Origin: Duncaniella sp.
Lineage (GTDB): Bacteria; Bacteroidota; Bacteroidia; Bacteroidales; Muribaculaceae
Assembly: GCA_023664955.1 (NCBI GenBank)
Contig: JAMPEV010000001.1
Location: forward strand, 87,721-151,720
Reading direction: 5' to 3'
DNA length: 64,000 nucleotides
The position numbers and the translations under genes are program-made. Shown here in pieces: positions 19,623 through 28,537 of this stretch (positions are counted from its first letter, which is position 1; each line of letters starts with the position of its first letter). A model generated the notes under the pieces. It was not told where the DNA came from and made no database searches. It saw nothing but the letters and a program-made list of their open reading frames with translations.

Positions 19623-22166
19623 TTATTTCAAGATTGCCGATGAGCCTATGCCTGAACCGCCTACCTCATCACCTTGTTTGACTTTCCTACCGTATCCGAA
19701 GGTATAAGCAGCGGTAAGTTTCACCTGAAAGTGGGCGCTCGTACTGTAGTTAATCATGTTGTCACTAAAATAGGCGTATCGCGCACGGGTGTTACTGTAT
19801 TCCCATGACCGACGAAATGGATTAGTTAACGTGAAGCGAAGATTCCATGCTGCGACACTCCAACCGGCCTCCAACTCAAGCCCCCACTTGGTGCGAATAA
19901 TAGTATCGTAGTTTGACCAAAGGCTTGTAAGGCGTGCATTATAATAAGCTGAGAAATAGAAGTCGCCCAGATAATACTGCACTGATGCAAATAGATTGGT
20001 AGGCTGGTAGGTGACGGGGATAGCGCCTGTGGTGTGATAGAATTCCTTCCTTGGATTAATGTTGAATTGGAGATTATTGTCAAGGAACGAAGCAGTGGCG
20101 GAAAAGCCAAAATAAGTCCAAAAATGATCGCCATTATTCTCGTAGCTTCTGAGCACCGCAGTTCCATTCTTATAGGGGGAGTATACCGGAGTCCAACGAT
20201 CAATCAACCCCAAGAAATTACCAAACGCTGAAATCCTCAGCCAGGGTAACGCCCTCCAATTGTATCGGAGACTTGCGCCAATCATGTGTGAGCAATGCAA
20301 ATTTGGATTACCGCGATAGTATAGCAATTCGTTTTCTTGCAATACGTTTGGACTCTTACCATTATCAGGCATAATCTCCTTTGAGTAGTTCACGCTGAAG
20401 TTCAGCGAATGACTACGGGAAGGCGACCACCCGGCATTGATGGTGCCGAAAGGATAAAACTCCGTCTCCACAACATCGTTAGTGACGTTTCTCTGATAGC
20501 GAACTCCTCCCCTCACATCCGCGCTAATCTTGTCGGTGTAATAGCCATATTTCAAAGTGCCGCCTCCAAATTCGGTCACCAATTTATCCTTGGCCGGATA
20601 ATTACCATAATACTTAACTCGATATTCCGTGCGACCGGCAAACCCTGATAGGTAGAGGTAGTTGTTATCGTTCAACTTCTTCCTTGCACTACCATCAATG
20701 TTCAAATCCGTAGTATTCTCCCGTGCGTTATTTCTTATCGCCGTTACATCGGTGGTGTAAAATGAGTTCTGCACATTGTGAGTATAGGTGGCTGATGGAT
20801 ATAGTGTCAAACTATAATTATTGGGAAAAGAAAAGAAGTAATAACCATTGTAGGATACGCTCTTCACATCCGAACTCTTCTCTGTTTTTGTGGAGGATGA
20901 CTTGAATAGCTCAGGCGAAAACTCCACTTTACCTTCACTATCGTCAGAGGGCGTTTCAGTGTAGGTGAAACCAACGGTATTTTTCATCTGAAAATTATCC
21001 GTATTGTAGGTTGCACGAAGCGTTACCGGCAGAGAATTCTTCGCATAATGGCTCTTGAGAAGTGTTTGTGTCCTTTCAACCCAATGAGACTCCTCCCCTT
21101 CGGGAGTAAGAAGATATGACGATGTGCCTGAACTACCATTATGGTGGTTATTGGAGTTGGCACTTGCCACATACATATCGTAAGTCATCCTCTTATAATT
21201 AAATTTTGAATATACTGACGCATCGCTTGCCAGACCGGTGAATAAACTTTCATTAGTCGTCAACTTTGTGTAGCCACCAAATTCATACTTCTGAAGAATA
21301 AAATTCACCACATTTATCTCGCCCATAAATCGCGGGTCGGAAGGAGAATAGGAAAATTCCACTTTTTTAACATCAGCAGTACGCATACCCCTCAATTCCT
21401 CAGCTGATGCTCTTACATAGTCGATGAACAACGCCACAGGTTGTCCGTCGGAAGTCTCCACCGATTTGTCAAAAATCTTTATATTAAGTTGGGGGATTGC
21501 CATGCGACGAAGGAGGTCAACCGCATCCATGGCTGTCCGCTTTTGTCGCTGTGTGGGTAAATAAACGTTTCGGTCGGAATAATTCACCATCTGATTTCCT
21601 TTCACTGTGACTGTCTTGAGCAAAACAGGTTGGTCGCTCATCAACACATCGCCGACAGCAAATGAGTTGAACAGCTTAAATGCTGGCTTATATCCCACAC
21701 AAGTAAACTTGCCAATCACCTCATTCTTGTCACAAGGAATTCTGAACCGTCCCGATTCATTGGTTGTGCCGTAAGTTAAAACAGTGGAATCTTTAGGAGA
21801 AAGGAGCATTACAGTCGCCGCGACCACCGGCTCATTGTGGAGGTCGACAGCGCGCCCGGTGTATATATATTTCCCATGTTGGAGAGCTTCAATATAATAT
21901 GTGTCCTTTACTTTCACCACTGACACCGGATTGAATCCAATTGCCTGGCGAAGTGCGTCGTAGGGATTATCAGCATTGACGGTCGAACTCGATGAATAGT
22001 TTTCGAGTTCATTGTAAATGAAATTTACATCGAGATTTGGATGATCCTCCATGACACGCTGGATAGCATGGGGCAGCGGAGTGGACTTGAAGCGATAAGA
22101 GAATGTATCAGCATGAGTCATGACAAATGATGCCATGGCACAGAAAAGAAAAATGATTCTTGCCAT
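19623..22166 (-). CDS. STN-domain outer-membrane beta-barrel protein
   Basis: 847 residues from the ATG at 22166; the frame is open four codons further to a TTG, but the ATG lies 4 bp after the anti-sigma stop and starts a good signal peptide (MARIIFLFCAMASFVMTHA). Residues about 25-92 resemble a secretin/TonB short N-terminal (STN) domain, about 100-170 a carboxypeptidase-like regulatory beta-sandwich, and the rest a long aromatic-rich barrel of the OMP_b-brl_3 type ending in strand-like repeats. With the sigma and anti-sigma genes it forms a cell-surface signalling and uptake module: the STN domain contacts the FecR-like protein. No SusD-like lipoprotein follows, so the substrate is unknown. 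A non-TonB barrel role is also possible. Confidence 0.85.
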   Translation of the reverse strand: MARIIFLFCAMASFVMTHADTFSYRFKSTPLPHAIQRVMEDHPNLDVNFIYNELENYSSSSTVNADNPYDALRQAIGFNPVSVVKVKDTYYIEALQHGKYIYTGRAVDLHNEPVVAATVMLLSPKDSTVLTYGTTNESGRFRIPCDKNEVIGKFTCVGYKPAFKLFNSFAVGDVLMSDQPVLLKTVTVKGNQMVNYSDRNVYLPTQRQKRTAMDAVDLLRRMAIPQLNIKIFDKSVETSDGQPVALFIDYVRASAEELRGMRTADVKKVEFSYSPSDPRFMGEINVVNFILQKYEFGGYTKLTTNESLFTGLASDASVYSKFNYKRMTYDMYVASANSNNHHNGSSGTSSYLLTPEGEESHWVERTQTLLKSHYAKNSLPVTLRATYNTDNFQMKNTVGFTYTETPSDDSEGKVEFSPELFKSSSTKTEKSSDVKSVSYNGYYFFSFPNNYSLTLYPSATYTHNVQNSFYTTDVTAIRNNARENTTDLNIDGSARKKLNDNNYLYLSGFAGRTEYRVKYYGNYPAKDKLVTEFGGGTLKYGYYTDKISADVRGGVRYQRNVTNDVVETEFYPFGTINAGWSPSRSHSLNFSVNYSKEIMPDNGKSPNVLQENELLYYRGNPNLHCSHMIGASLRYNWRALPWLRISAFGNFLGLIDRWTPVYSPYKNGTAVLRSYENNGDHFWTYFGFSATASFLDNNLQFNINPRKEFYHTTGAIPVTYQPTNLFASVQYYLGDFYFSAYYNARLTSLWSNYDTIIRTKWGLELEAGWSVAAWNLRFTLTNPFRRSWEYSNTRARYAYFSDNMINYSTSAHFQVKLTAAYTFGYGRKVKQGDEVGGSGIGSSAILK

Positions 22167-22170
22167 AATG

Positions 22171-22824
22171 TCAATCAATTGTTATTGTTTTCCCCTTTAA
22201 TATAATGTGTATTTGCTCGAAATTATTGAGGCTTTCCACCACTTGCTCAACAGGCAAATTTTTATCCCATCTGAAATACAGGCGAAGCGACTTCGCATCT
22301 TCCGATGCAAAGACCGGCTTGTATCCATAATTCCGGGCAATGGCGGCAACAATTGTCTGGAGCGGCTCATTATCAAAAATCACTATTTCCTGAGCGGCAA
22401 TCTCATCTCCACCCATCTCATATATAGTATCAATTGCCATAATGTGAACTGATTGGGAAGCGATCGTGTCAGATGTCATAGCCTCTTCCTTTGTAACAAA
22501 GTTAGAAGAGACGCTCACTCCCACTATCGCCGCCACAGCAGCCAATGAAGCTATTCCGATAATGACACTCGCAGCCACATTCCGTGAAAAGAAACTGAGA
22601 ATACGAAAACGCGGCTTAGCGACCGGCTGTTGACGGGATTCTACAAACGCATCCCATTCTGCATCGACATCGGGAACTGCAATAGGCTGGAGACTCGTCT
22701 TGGTTCTGCCAAGCAACTTATATACCTCTTTAACTTCAGGGTCATGAAGCATCTCTTGAATTTCAGAATCGGGGTAATGCTCAGGGTGCTCGAGGGCATC
22801 GAGTAATTTGTCGATTTTATCCAT
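22171..22824 (-). CDS. FecR-like anti-sigma factor
   Basis: 217 residues. The N-terminal cytosolic part (1-80) is acidic and helical; one membrane helix spans about 82-105 (AASVIIGIASLAAVAAIVG). The periplasmic C-terminal part (about 146-217: FDNEPLQTIVAAIARNYGYK to ILKGKTITID) resembles the DUF4974/STN-like domain of FecR proteins. It should hold the ECF sigma factor inactive until the barrel signals. Its ATG overlaps the sigma gene by 8 bp. The central FecR beta domain is very short, so it is a compact variant. Confidence 0.8.
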   Translation of the reverse strand: MDKIDKLLDALEHPEHYPDSEIQEMLHDPEVKEVYKLLGRTKTSLQPIAVPDVDAEWDAFVESRQQPVAKPRFRILSFFSRNVAASVIIGIASLAAVAAIVGVSVSSNFVTKEEAMTSDTIASQSVHIMAIDTIYEMGGDEIAAQEIVIFDNEPLQTIVAAIARNYGYKPVFASEDAKSLRLYFRWDKNLPVEQVVESLNNFEQIHIILKGKTITID

Positions 22825-23302
22825 TTTGAGAAAGTTTTTGACGTAACAAATCTATTGCATGACGCAAGTGCTTGTACACAGCCACTTCGCTGATTCCAAG
22901 TATAAAGGCTGTCTCTTTGTAGCTTTTACCATTAATGAAACGCATCTCTACTACTCTTCGGCACGCTTCAGTGAGGTCGTTAGCAACAGTTGAATGTATC
23001 AGTTCAATTGTTTCGTCATCGGGCCACCGCTCTGCCTCAATCTCATGTTCATCAAGTGCGTATAATTCACTGAAGCGTTCCTTCGCAGTGAGGCTACGCA
23101 AATAGTTTAGACATCGGTTTCGCACTGAGGTCATGAGATATTGTGGAGATACGTCCATTCTGCCACCTTGAAGCAATGCCTCGAAGACATCGTGCACAAT
23201 GTCCCTCGCGGCATCTTCATCGTGTAGTATCAACATCGCCATGCGGTGCATAGCCACATAATGGATTCGAAATAGCTTTTCTATGTCACTTGTTTGCGTC
23301 AT
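22817..23302 (-). CDS. ECF-type RNA polymerase sigma factor
   Basis: 161 residues. Region 2 is visible in HRMAMLILHDEDAARDIVHD and NRCLNYLRSL. Region 4 is a helix-turn-helix in MRFINGKSYKETAFILGIS and VAVYKHLRHAIDLLRQKL. It belongs to the Bacteroidetes FecI-like group and is first in a three-gene operon with its anti-sigma factor and a barrel protein. It has a perfect vegetative promoter (separate entry), so basal expression is probably housekeeping. Confidence 0.92.
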   Translation of the reverse strand: MTQTSDIEKLFRIHYVAMHRMAMLILHDEDAARDIVHDVFEALLQGGRMDVSPQYLMTSVRNRCLNYLRSLTAKERFSELYALDEHEIEAERWPDDETIELIHSTVANDLTEACRRVVEMRFINGKSYKETAFILGISEVAVYKHLRHAIDLLRQKLSQNG

Positions 23303-23391
23303 ATATTATTAAGACACCTCACCATCAAAAAACCTAACCTAAAAGTCAAAAAAAATTCAAAATTCGTGAGGACTCTCATCGCTTATAAGTG

Positions 23392-23422
23392 CAAATTTAC
23401 AATTTTAAGTCAACTTCTCAAA
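23392..23422 (-). promoter_or_regulatory. Promoter of the sigma/anti-sigma/barrel operon
   Basis: On the minus strand TTTG (23419-23422), a 19-bp spacer and TAAATTTG (23392-23399) match the consensus exactly. The leader to the sigma ATG is about 85 nt. Confidence 0.85.
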
Positions 23423-23517
23423 TCTATAGTTCTTGCATTATTTATAAATTTGTCTTTAAATAGGGACAATTTATATATTTTCCCATTCATTAGCATGTCT
23501 GTTTAATATTTTTTCGC

Positions 23518-23525
23518 TACTTTTG
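23518..23525 (+). promoter_or_regulatory. -7 box of the C1 peptidase promoter
   Basis: TACTTTTG fits TAnnTTTG. At the matching -33 distance the sequence is ATGT rather than TTTG, so only the downstream box is convincing. It lies 68 bp before the ATG at 23593. Confidence 0.6.
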
Positions 23526-23592
23526 CGTATCAATAATAACGAATCAATTATTTGTCACAAATAATAAACCAACTAAACAAACTCATCATATC

Positions 23593-24789
23593 ATGAACAA
23601 ATACCTATTAGGTATCGTAGCTGCATCAATAGCTTTTGGTGTACAGGCTGACGACAAGAAAACAGAAAATGACAGCACAGGCGGCTTCAAGTTCACCGAT
23701 GTAAAAGTTGTCAAGACCACTCCCGTAAAGGATCAAAACAAATCAGGAACATGCTGGAGTTTCTCCGGCACATCTTTCTTCGAGGATGAAATCCTCCGCA
23801 AGACCGGCAAGGAAGTTGACCTCAGCGAAATGTTCACCGTTCGCCATTGTTACAATGACAAAGCCGACAAATATGTACGCATGGGCGGTACTATCAATTT
23901 CGCCCAAGGTGGTAGCACTCTCGACGTAGGTTACGTAATTGACAATTACGGCATGGTGCCAGAAGAGGCATACGCCGGATTGGAATATGGCGAAAAAAAG
24001 CATGACCACTATGAGCTCGAACCAGTTCTTTCTTCAATCGTGAAGTCAGTTAATGGTCGTCGCAAAAAGTCTACCGCTTGGAAGAAAGCTTTCAACGGGG
24101 TGCTTGACGCATACTTCGGAGAGCTTCCCGAAACTTTCGTTTATGAAGGCAAGACCTACACTCCCAAGTCATTTGCGCAGTCATTCGGCATCAACACCGC
24201 CGACTATATCCCTGTGACTTCTTTCACTCACCACCCTTTCTACAAGCCATTCGCTATCGAGGTAGCTGACAACTGGCTTTGGGAAAAATACCACAATGTG
24301 CCCCTTGAAGAGATGAAGGCTATCGTTGACAACGCCCTTGACAACGGCTACTCAGTAGCTTGGGCCGCTGATGTGAGCGAACCAGGGTTCAACTGGACCA
24401 AGGGTTACGCATTGATTCCAAAAGTAAAAGAAGAGAAGGATCTTACAGGCACCGAGCTCGCTCGTTGGGTAAAACTTAGCGACAAAGAGCGCATCGCTGA
24501 AGCTAATAAGATCAATGGTCCTCGTGAGGAAATCGAAGTTACCCAGGAACTCCGTCAGCAGATGTTTGACAACATGGAAACTACCGACGACCACGGCATG
24601 GTTATCGTAGGTAAAGCCGTTGACCAGGAAGGAAACAAATATTACAAGGTTAAAAACTCATGGGATACCAACCAAATCTACGATGGCTTCTTCTATGTTT
24701 CAGAGCCTTATTTCCTTGCAAAGACACTCGACATCCTCGTTAACCGAGAAGCTATCCCCGCTGATATCGCCAAGAAGATGGGCATCTAA
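23593..24789 (+). CDS. Secreted C1 family cysteine peptidase (bleomycin hydrolase-like)
   Basis: 398 residues with a signal peptide (MNKYLLGIVAASIAFGVQA). The papain-like triad is present: Cys54 in QNKSGTCWSFS, His334 in DDHGMVIVG and Asn355 in YKVKNSWD. The long insertions and the C-terminal end at the active-site cleft fit the aminopeptidase C/bleomycin hydrolase group of Bacteroidales. The signal peptide places it in the periplasm or outside, where it may trim peptides for nutrition. It is monocistronic with its own promoter. Confidence 0.9.
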   Translation: MNKYLLGIVAASIAFGVQADDKKTENDSTGGFKFTDVKVVKTTPVKDQNKSGTCWSFSGTSFFEDEILRKTGKEVDLSEMFTVRHCYNDKADKYVRMGGTINFAQGGSTLDVGYVIDNYGMVPEEAYAGLEYGEKKHDHYELEPVLSSIVKSVNGRRKKSTAWKKAFNGVLDAYFGELPETFVYEGKTYTPKSFAQSFGINTADYIPVTSFTHHPFYKPFAIEVADNWLWEKYHNVPLEEMKAIVDNALDNGYSVAWAADVSEPGFNWTKGYALIPKVKEEKDLTGTELARWVKLSDKERIAEANKINGPREEIEVTQELRQQMFDNMETTDDHGMVIVGKAVDQEGNKYYKVKNSWDTNQIYDGFFYVSEPYFLAKTLDILVNREAIPADIAKKMGI

Positions 24790-24825
24790 TTGACTATCAC
24801 ACAGTTACTATAATTAAGCATCTTT

Positions 24826-24858
24826 TACAGCCGACTCCTTACGAAGGGGTCGGCTGTA
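24826..24858 (+). terminator. Hairpin after the C1 peptidase gene
   Basis: TACAGCCGAC/GTCGGCTGTA forms a strong stem about 37 bp after the stop codon. No T-run follows, so termination is likely but less certain than for the other hairpins here. Confidence 0.55.
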
Positions 24859-24924
24859 ATCTATCGAAGTAATCACTTAGTCGCCTGCCGACCCTACCCC
24901 ACTCCTTTTCAATCCACCTAAACA

Positions 24925-26010
24925 ATGAAGCGCAAATTACACCTTTTCAACCCAGAAAACGACCTTGCACTCGCTTTGGGATGCAGAAACTACACTCCGC
25001 CACCCCATGCAGCCGCCCTTCATCGCGCCGGTGCCCTGTTTCCGGCTTGGTGGGCAGAGGATGGCGATGTAATTTATGCACCGTCGTCCTTTGAAAAAGA
25101 GGCCGAATGGCTTCGCTCTCAGTTTGGCTTGAACTGCAATATAATTTCCCAAAACGAGCCCGTCATTCCTCTCCCCTGGGGATGGAGTCTCGATGCTAAG
25201 CGTCAATTTTTAAATGCGATAAAATCCGGTATCAAATATTGGCCACCCGCACTTCCCTCTGACGAGCAAATAGAACAAATTCGCCAACTTAGCCACCGCC
25301 GCAGCTCCATAAAGATACTCCGAGAACTTGATTTAGATGTGGCACTGCCAGTTGAGACATCCGATCCCAACCTTGTAATAGCGATGGAAAATACCAATCC
25401 GGGATGTTTCATCAAATCTCCATGGTCAAGTAGCGGGCGAGGAGTATTCAACGCTGTTTCCCTCGATGAAACCACACTATGTCAACGGGTTGAAGGGATT
25501 ATCAGGCGACAGGGCAGTGTGATGGTTGAACGCGGACTCCATCGCACAATGGACTTCGCCGCATTGTTTCATGCCTCCCCCGATGGAGTCAAATTCAAAG
25601 GGTTGTCTATATTCAACACAGAAAATCGCGGCCTATACTGCGGTAATTTAGTAGCCCCCCAACATTACTTAGAGCAAATACTCAGCCATCATCTTGACAT
25701 AGACAATCTCCACATTATTATATATAATCTTGAACGCATACTATCCTCACTTATCGGTTGCGCCTACACCGGTTGGCTCGGAATTGACATGATGACCTAT
25801 ATGGAAAATGGCATGGAGAAAATCATGCCATGCGTGGAACTCAATCTAAGAATGACAATGGGCGTTGCCGCTATGAAAATCCAAGAAAAATTAAACCTTC
25901 CTAACCCACACACTATAAATTGGGTGCACGGCACAACATTCAGTAATAGCGAGATTGAAATCCTACCACCTCATGAAGGTTTTTCGCTGCAACTATGCGA
26001 AATTCTTTAG
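24925..26010 (+). CDS. Conserved ATP-grasp-like protein of unknown function
   Basis: 361 residues, no signal peptide. The N-terminus (LHLFNPENDLALALG) is characteristic of an uncharacterised Bacteroidales family. The middle has FIKSPWSSSGRGVF (about 157-170), which looks like the Lys plus Gly-rich nucleotide loop of ATP-grasp ligases. Near the C-terminus CVELNLRMTMG supplies the Glu and Asn expected to bind Mg-ATP. I infer a carboxylate-amine ligase-like enzyme; the substrate is unknown. Its 3' end overlaps convergent maf by 18 bp. Confidence 0.7.
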   Translation: MKRKLHLFNPENDLALALGCRNYTPPPHAAALHRAGALFPAWWAEDGDVIYAPSSFEKEAEWLRSQFGLNCNIISQNEPVIPLPWGWSLDAKRQFLNAIKSGIKYWPPALPSDEQIEQIRQLSHRRSSIKILRELDLDVALPVETSDPNLVIAMENTNPGCFIKSPWSSSGRGVFNAVSLDETTLCQRVEGIIRRQGSVMVERGLHRTMDFAALFHASPDGVKFKGLSIFNTENRGLYCGNLVAPQHYLEQILSHHLDIDNLHIIIYNLERILSSLIGCAYTGWLGIDMMTYMENGMEKIMPCVELNLRMTMGVAAMKIQEKLNLPNPHTINWVHGTTFSNSEIEILPPHEGFSLQLCEIL

Positions 26011-26586
26011 ACATTCATATAAACGGTGAATCGGCAGTCCCATCACATTATAGAAACTACCCTCAATGCCGGTGATACCTACGGCGCCTATCCACTCCTG
26101 GATTCCGTATGCTCCGGCTTTGTCAAGGGGCTTATATTTTTCCACATAATATTCAATCTCTGCCTCACTCAGCGGGGCGAAATGTACCTTCGATTCAGCC
26201 TTGAAACTCACCGACTTATCGCAAGTCCGCACCGTGACACCAGTTATAACAGTATGAGTCCTGCCGCTTAACTGTTCCAACATCAAGCACGCCTCTTTCT
26301 GACCTTTCGGCTTTCCGAGAACCTCGTTGCCAAGCAGCACAATTGTATCAGCTGCAATAATAAGTTTGCCATCTCCTTCTGAAAGTGGATATGCTGATGC
26401 CTTTATTTGCGACAGGTAACATGAAACGTCAGCCGGTGCAATACCATCAGGCACAGTCTCGTCCACACTATGCGAACTGTCAACGCAGAAATCGACGCCA
26501 AGCATCCCCAATAACTCACGACGGCGAGGCGACCCGCTCGCCAATATCACTTCGTATTTGCTTATATTATCAAGTGGTTGAAACAT
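25993..26586 (-). CDS. maf: Maf-family nucleoside triphosphate pyrophosphatase
   Basis: 197 residues. Family motifs: VILASGSPRRRELL at the start, DETVPDG, IAADTIVLLGNEVLGKP and DKAGAYGIQEWIG. Maf proteins of this type hydrolyse dTTP/UTP and modified nucleotides, keeping them out of nucleic acids. It is transcribed toward the ATP-grasp-like gene and overlaps its end by 18 bp. Confidence 0.94.
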   Translation of the reverse strand: MFQPLDNISKYEVILASGSPRRRELLGMLGVDFCVDSSHSVDETVPDGIAPADVSCYLSQIKASAYPLSEGDGKLIIAADTIVLLGNEVLGKPKGQKEACLMLEQLSGRTHTVITGVTVRTCDKSVSFKAESKVHFAPLSEAEIEYYVEKYKPLDKAGAYGIQEWIGAVGITGIEGSFYNVMGLPIHRLYECLKNFA

Positions 26587-26705
26587 AGAGTCCCGGAATA
26601 TTAAATTACCACCACAGCTTGCTTCTGCATGTATGTGAGTGGATATTGTTAAATCATTACAAAATTAGCTATTCGCAATTTTTTGACAAAAAAATCCACA
26701 AAAGT

Positions 26706-26736
26706 TTTGGTATTAAAAAAAACATCCATACCTTTG
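26706..26736 (+). promoter_or_regulatory. Promoter of the TraB/GumN gene
   Basis: TTTG (26706-26709), a 19-bp spacer and TACCTTTG (26729-26736) match the consensus exactly, 64 bp before the ATG at 26800. Confidence 0.88.
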
Positions 26737-26799
26737 CAGTGTGTTAGTCATGTACAACACCTAAACACCGCAAATAAAAACAATCAACAAAGTATAACA

Positions 26800-27678
26800 A
26801 TGAAAAGAATACTTACCTCCATGCTCTTCCTCACATTCATCGCCCTATTTTCCAATGCTCAACTACTGTGGAAAATTTCAGGCAACGGTCTTGAAAAGCC
26901 GAGTTACCTCTTCGGTACTCACCACATAGCACCCACCACTATGCTCGACAATGTGACCGGCTTCGATGAGGCATTCAATTCCGCCGACAAAGTGTATGGG
27001 GAAATGGTGATGAGCGAATCAAAGACACCACAATCTCAGCAGGCAATGCTCGCCTACGTGATGGCACCCCAGGACAGCACGCTCACTTCGGTCCTCACTC
27101 CGGCTCAGATCGACTCAGTCAACACAATGCTTCAAAAATATATGGGACCGATGGCCACTGTCAATCAATTTGACGTGCTAAAACCCTCGATGGTATGCAC
27201 CGTAGTTGCCCTCGCTCAGTCACAACGAGCTTTCCCCTCCTTCAATCCCGAACAGCAACTCGACACAGAAATCCAAACCCGTGCCGAAGCAGCCGGCAAA
27301 GAGGTTGGCGGCCTTGAAACTTTGGACGACCAGTGCAAAGCCCTTTTCGGTTCACCAATTATCGAGCAAGCCAAGGAACTTATGGACCTTGTACGCAACG
27401 ACAATAAGTCGCTCGAATTGGCACATACGCTTGCCGATGCCTACATGGCCGGCGACCTAAACAAGATGCTTGAAATAATCGAGGACCCCACAATGGGCGC
27501 AGGCGAAAATGCCGAAAAGCTAATCAATCAGCGCAATGCCAATTGGGTAGGCGTTATAGCCGGTCTCCTCCCCACCGCCTCTATTCTCATAGCCGTTGGC
27601 GCAGGGCATCTTCCCGGTGACAGAGGTCTTATCTCATTGCTCCGCAATAAAGGCTATACCGTAGAACCGGTTAAATAA
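26800..27678 (+). CDS. Secreted TraB/GumN family protein
   Basis: 292 residues from the ATG at 26800. An upstream-open frame adds 39 residues but would start before the promoter's own transcript start, so I reject it. A signal peptide (MKRILTSMLFLTFIALFSNA) precedes KISGNGLEKPSYLFGTHHIA, the family signature with GxHH; a second conserved segment is SILIAVGAGHLPGDRGLISLL with a GAGHL motif. Related Tiki/TraB proteins are metal-dependent peptidases, suggested here by the His and Glu residues. The ABC genes start 17 bp downstream and may be cotranscribed. Confidence 0.88.
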   Translation: MKRILTSMLFLTFIALFSNAQLLWKISGNGLEKPSYLFGTHHIAPTTMLDNVTGFDEAFNSADKVYGEMVMSESKTPQSQQAMLAYVMAPQDSTLTSVLTPAQIDSVNTMLQKYMGPMATVNQFDVLKPSMVCTVVALAQSQRAFPSFNPEQQLDTEIQTRAEAAGKEVGGLETLDDQCKALFGSPIIEQAKELMDLVRNDNKSLELAHTLADAYMAGDLNKMLEIIEDPTMGAGENAEKLINQRNANWVGVIAGLLPTASILIAVGAGHLPGDRGLISLLRNKGYTVEPVK

Positions 27679-27695
27679 ACCATCACTGACTCACG

Positions 27696-28526
27696 ATGAT
27701 AGAATTAAAGAACGTTACATTTTCATATTACCGGGACACCGTCGCAATCGACGATGTCTCGGCTGTTGTGTCTCCGGGTATACACCTTCTCTTAGGTGAG
27801 AATGGTGCAGGAAAGACCACTTTGCTCAGACTGTTAGCTGGATTACTTATACCATGGAAAGGGGTATGCCAAATCGATGGGGATAATATTAGCCAACGGC
27901 AACCCTCCACCCTTTCCCGCACTTTCTTCCTTCCTACTGACGTAGACCTCCCAGCCAAGAGTATCAATAAGTTTGCCAAAATTCATGGGAAACTATATCC
28001 CAATTTCAACCAAGAAAGTCTCCGCGAAAACTTAGCGGAATTTGGCATGACCGGTGATGAAGATTACTACTCAATGTCACTTGGGATGCGCCACAAAGCA
28101 ATTGTAGCATATTCCATATCACTTCACACCGACCTGCTACTCCTCGACGAGCCGGCAAACGGACTTGACATCATGTCAAAAAAATCACTCCGCACCATGC
28201 TTGCACGTAACACCGATGAGAATCAGACTGTCATAGTGTCAACTCACACCGTCTCCGACCTCCGGGAACTATATGACGGACTGATAGTCCTGTCCAATGG
28301 CAAGTTATTAGTTTGTAGACCTACGTGGGAAATATCAGAACGAATAGCATGCGTTAATACCACGATTCCACCTGTGGAAAAGTTATTTATGGAGCAGAGT
28401 CTTGGCTTGTTTCACTCGCTAATTATCAACGACGAAGGACTCTCCACTGACTTGAATTATCATCTTCTCTACTCTGCCCTCATGTCACCCCAACGAGACA
28501 TAGTGTTGGAGATAATTAACAAATAG
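27696..28526 (+). CDS. ABC transporter ATP-binding protein
   Basis: 276 residues. Walker A is GENGAGKTT (34-42) and Walker B is LLLLDEPANGLD; the signature loop reads SLGMRHK in place of LSGGQ, as in several YtrB/NatA-like exporters. A switch His lies in VIVSTHTVSD. With the downstream membrane protein and GntR regulator it forms a compact three-gene unit like the Bacillus ytr operon, which responds to cell-wall-active compounds. The substrate is unknown. Confidence 0.9.
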   Translation: MIELKNVTFSYYRDTVAIDDVSAVVSPGIHLLLGENGAGKTTLLRLLAGLLIPWKGVCQIDGDNISQRQPSTLSRTFFLPTDVDLPAKSINKFAKIHGKLYPNFNQESLRENLAEFGMTGDEDYYSMSLGMRHKAIVAYSISLHTDLLLLDEPANGLDIMSKKSLRTMLARNTDENQTVIVSTHTVSDLRELYDGLIVLSNGKLLVCRPTWEISERIACVNTTIPPVEKLFMEQSLGLFHSLIINDEGLSTDLNYHLLYSALMSPQRDIVLEIINK

Positions 28527-28537
28527 ACCCTATCGCA

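Noticed and set aside
22167-22178. TTG start for the outer-membrane barrel gene
   Set aside because: An ATG at 22166, 4 bp after the anti-sigma stop, gives a better signal peptide start.
26683-26799. Longer N-terminus for the TraB/GumN protein
   Set aside because: It would begin upstream of a perfect promoter and put a basic stretch before the signal peptide.
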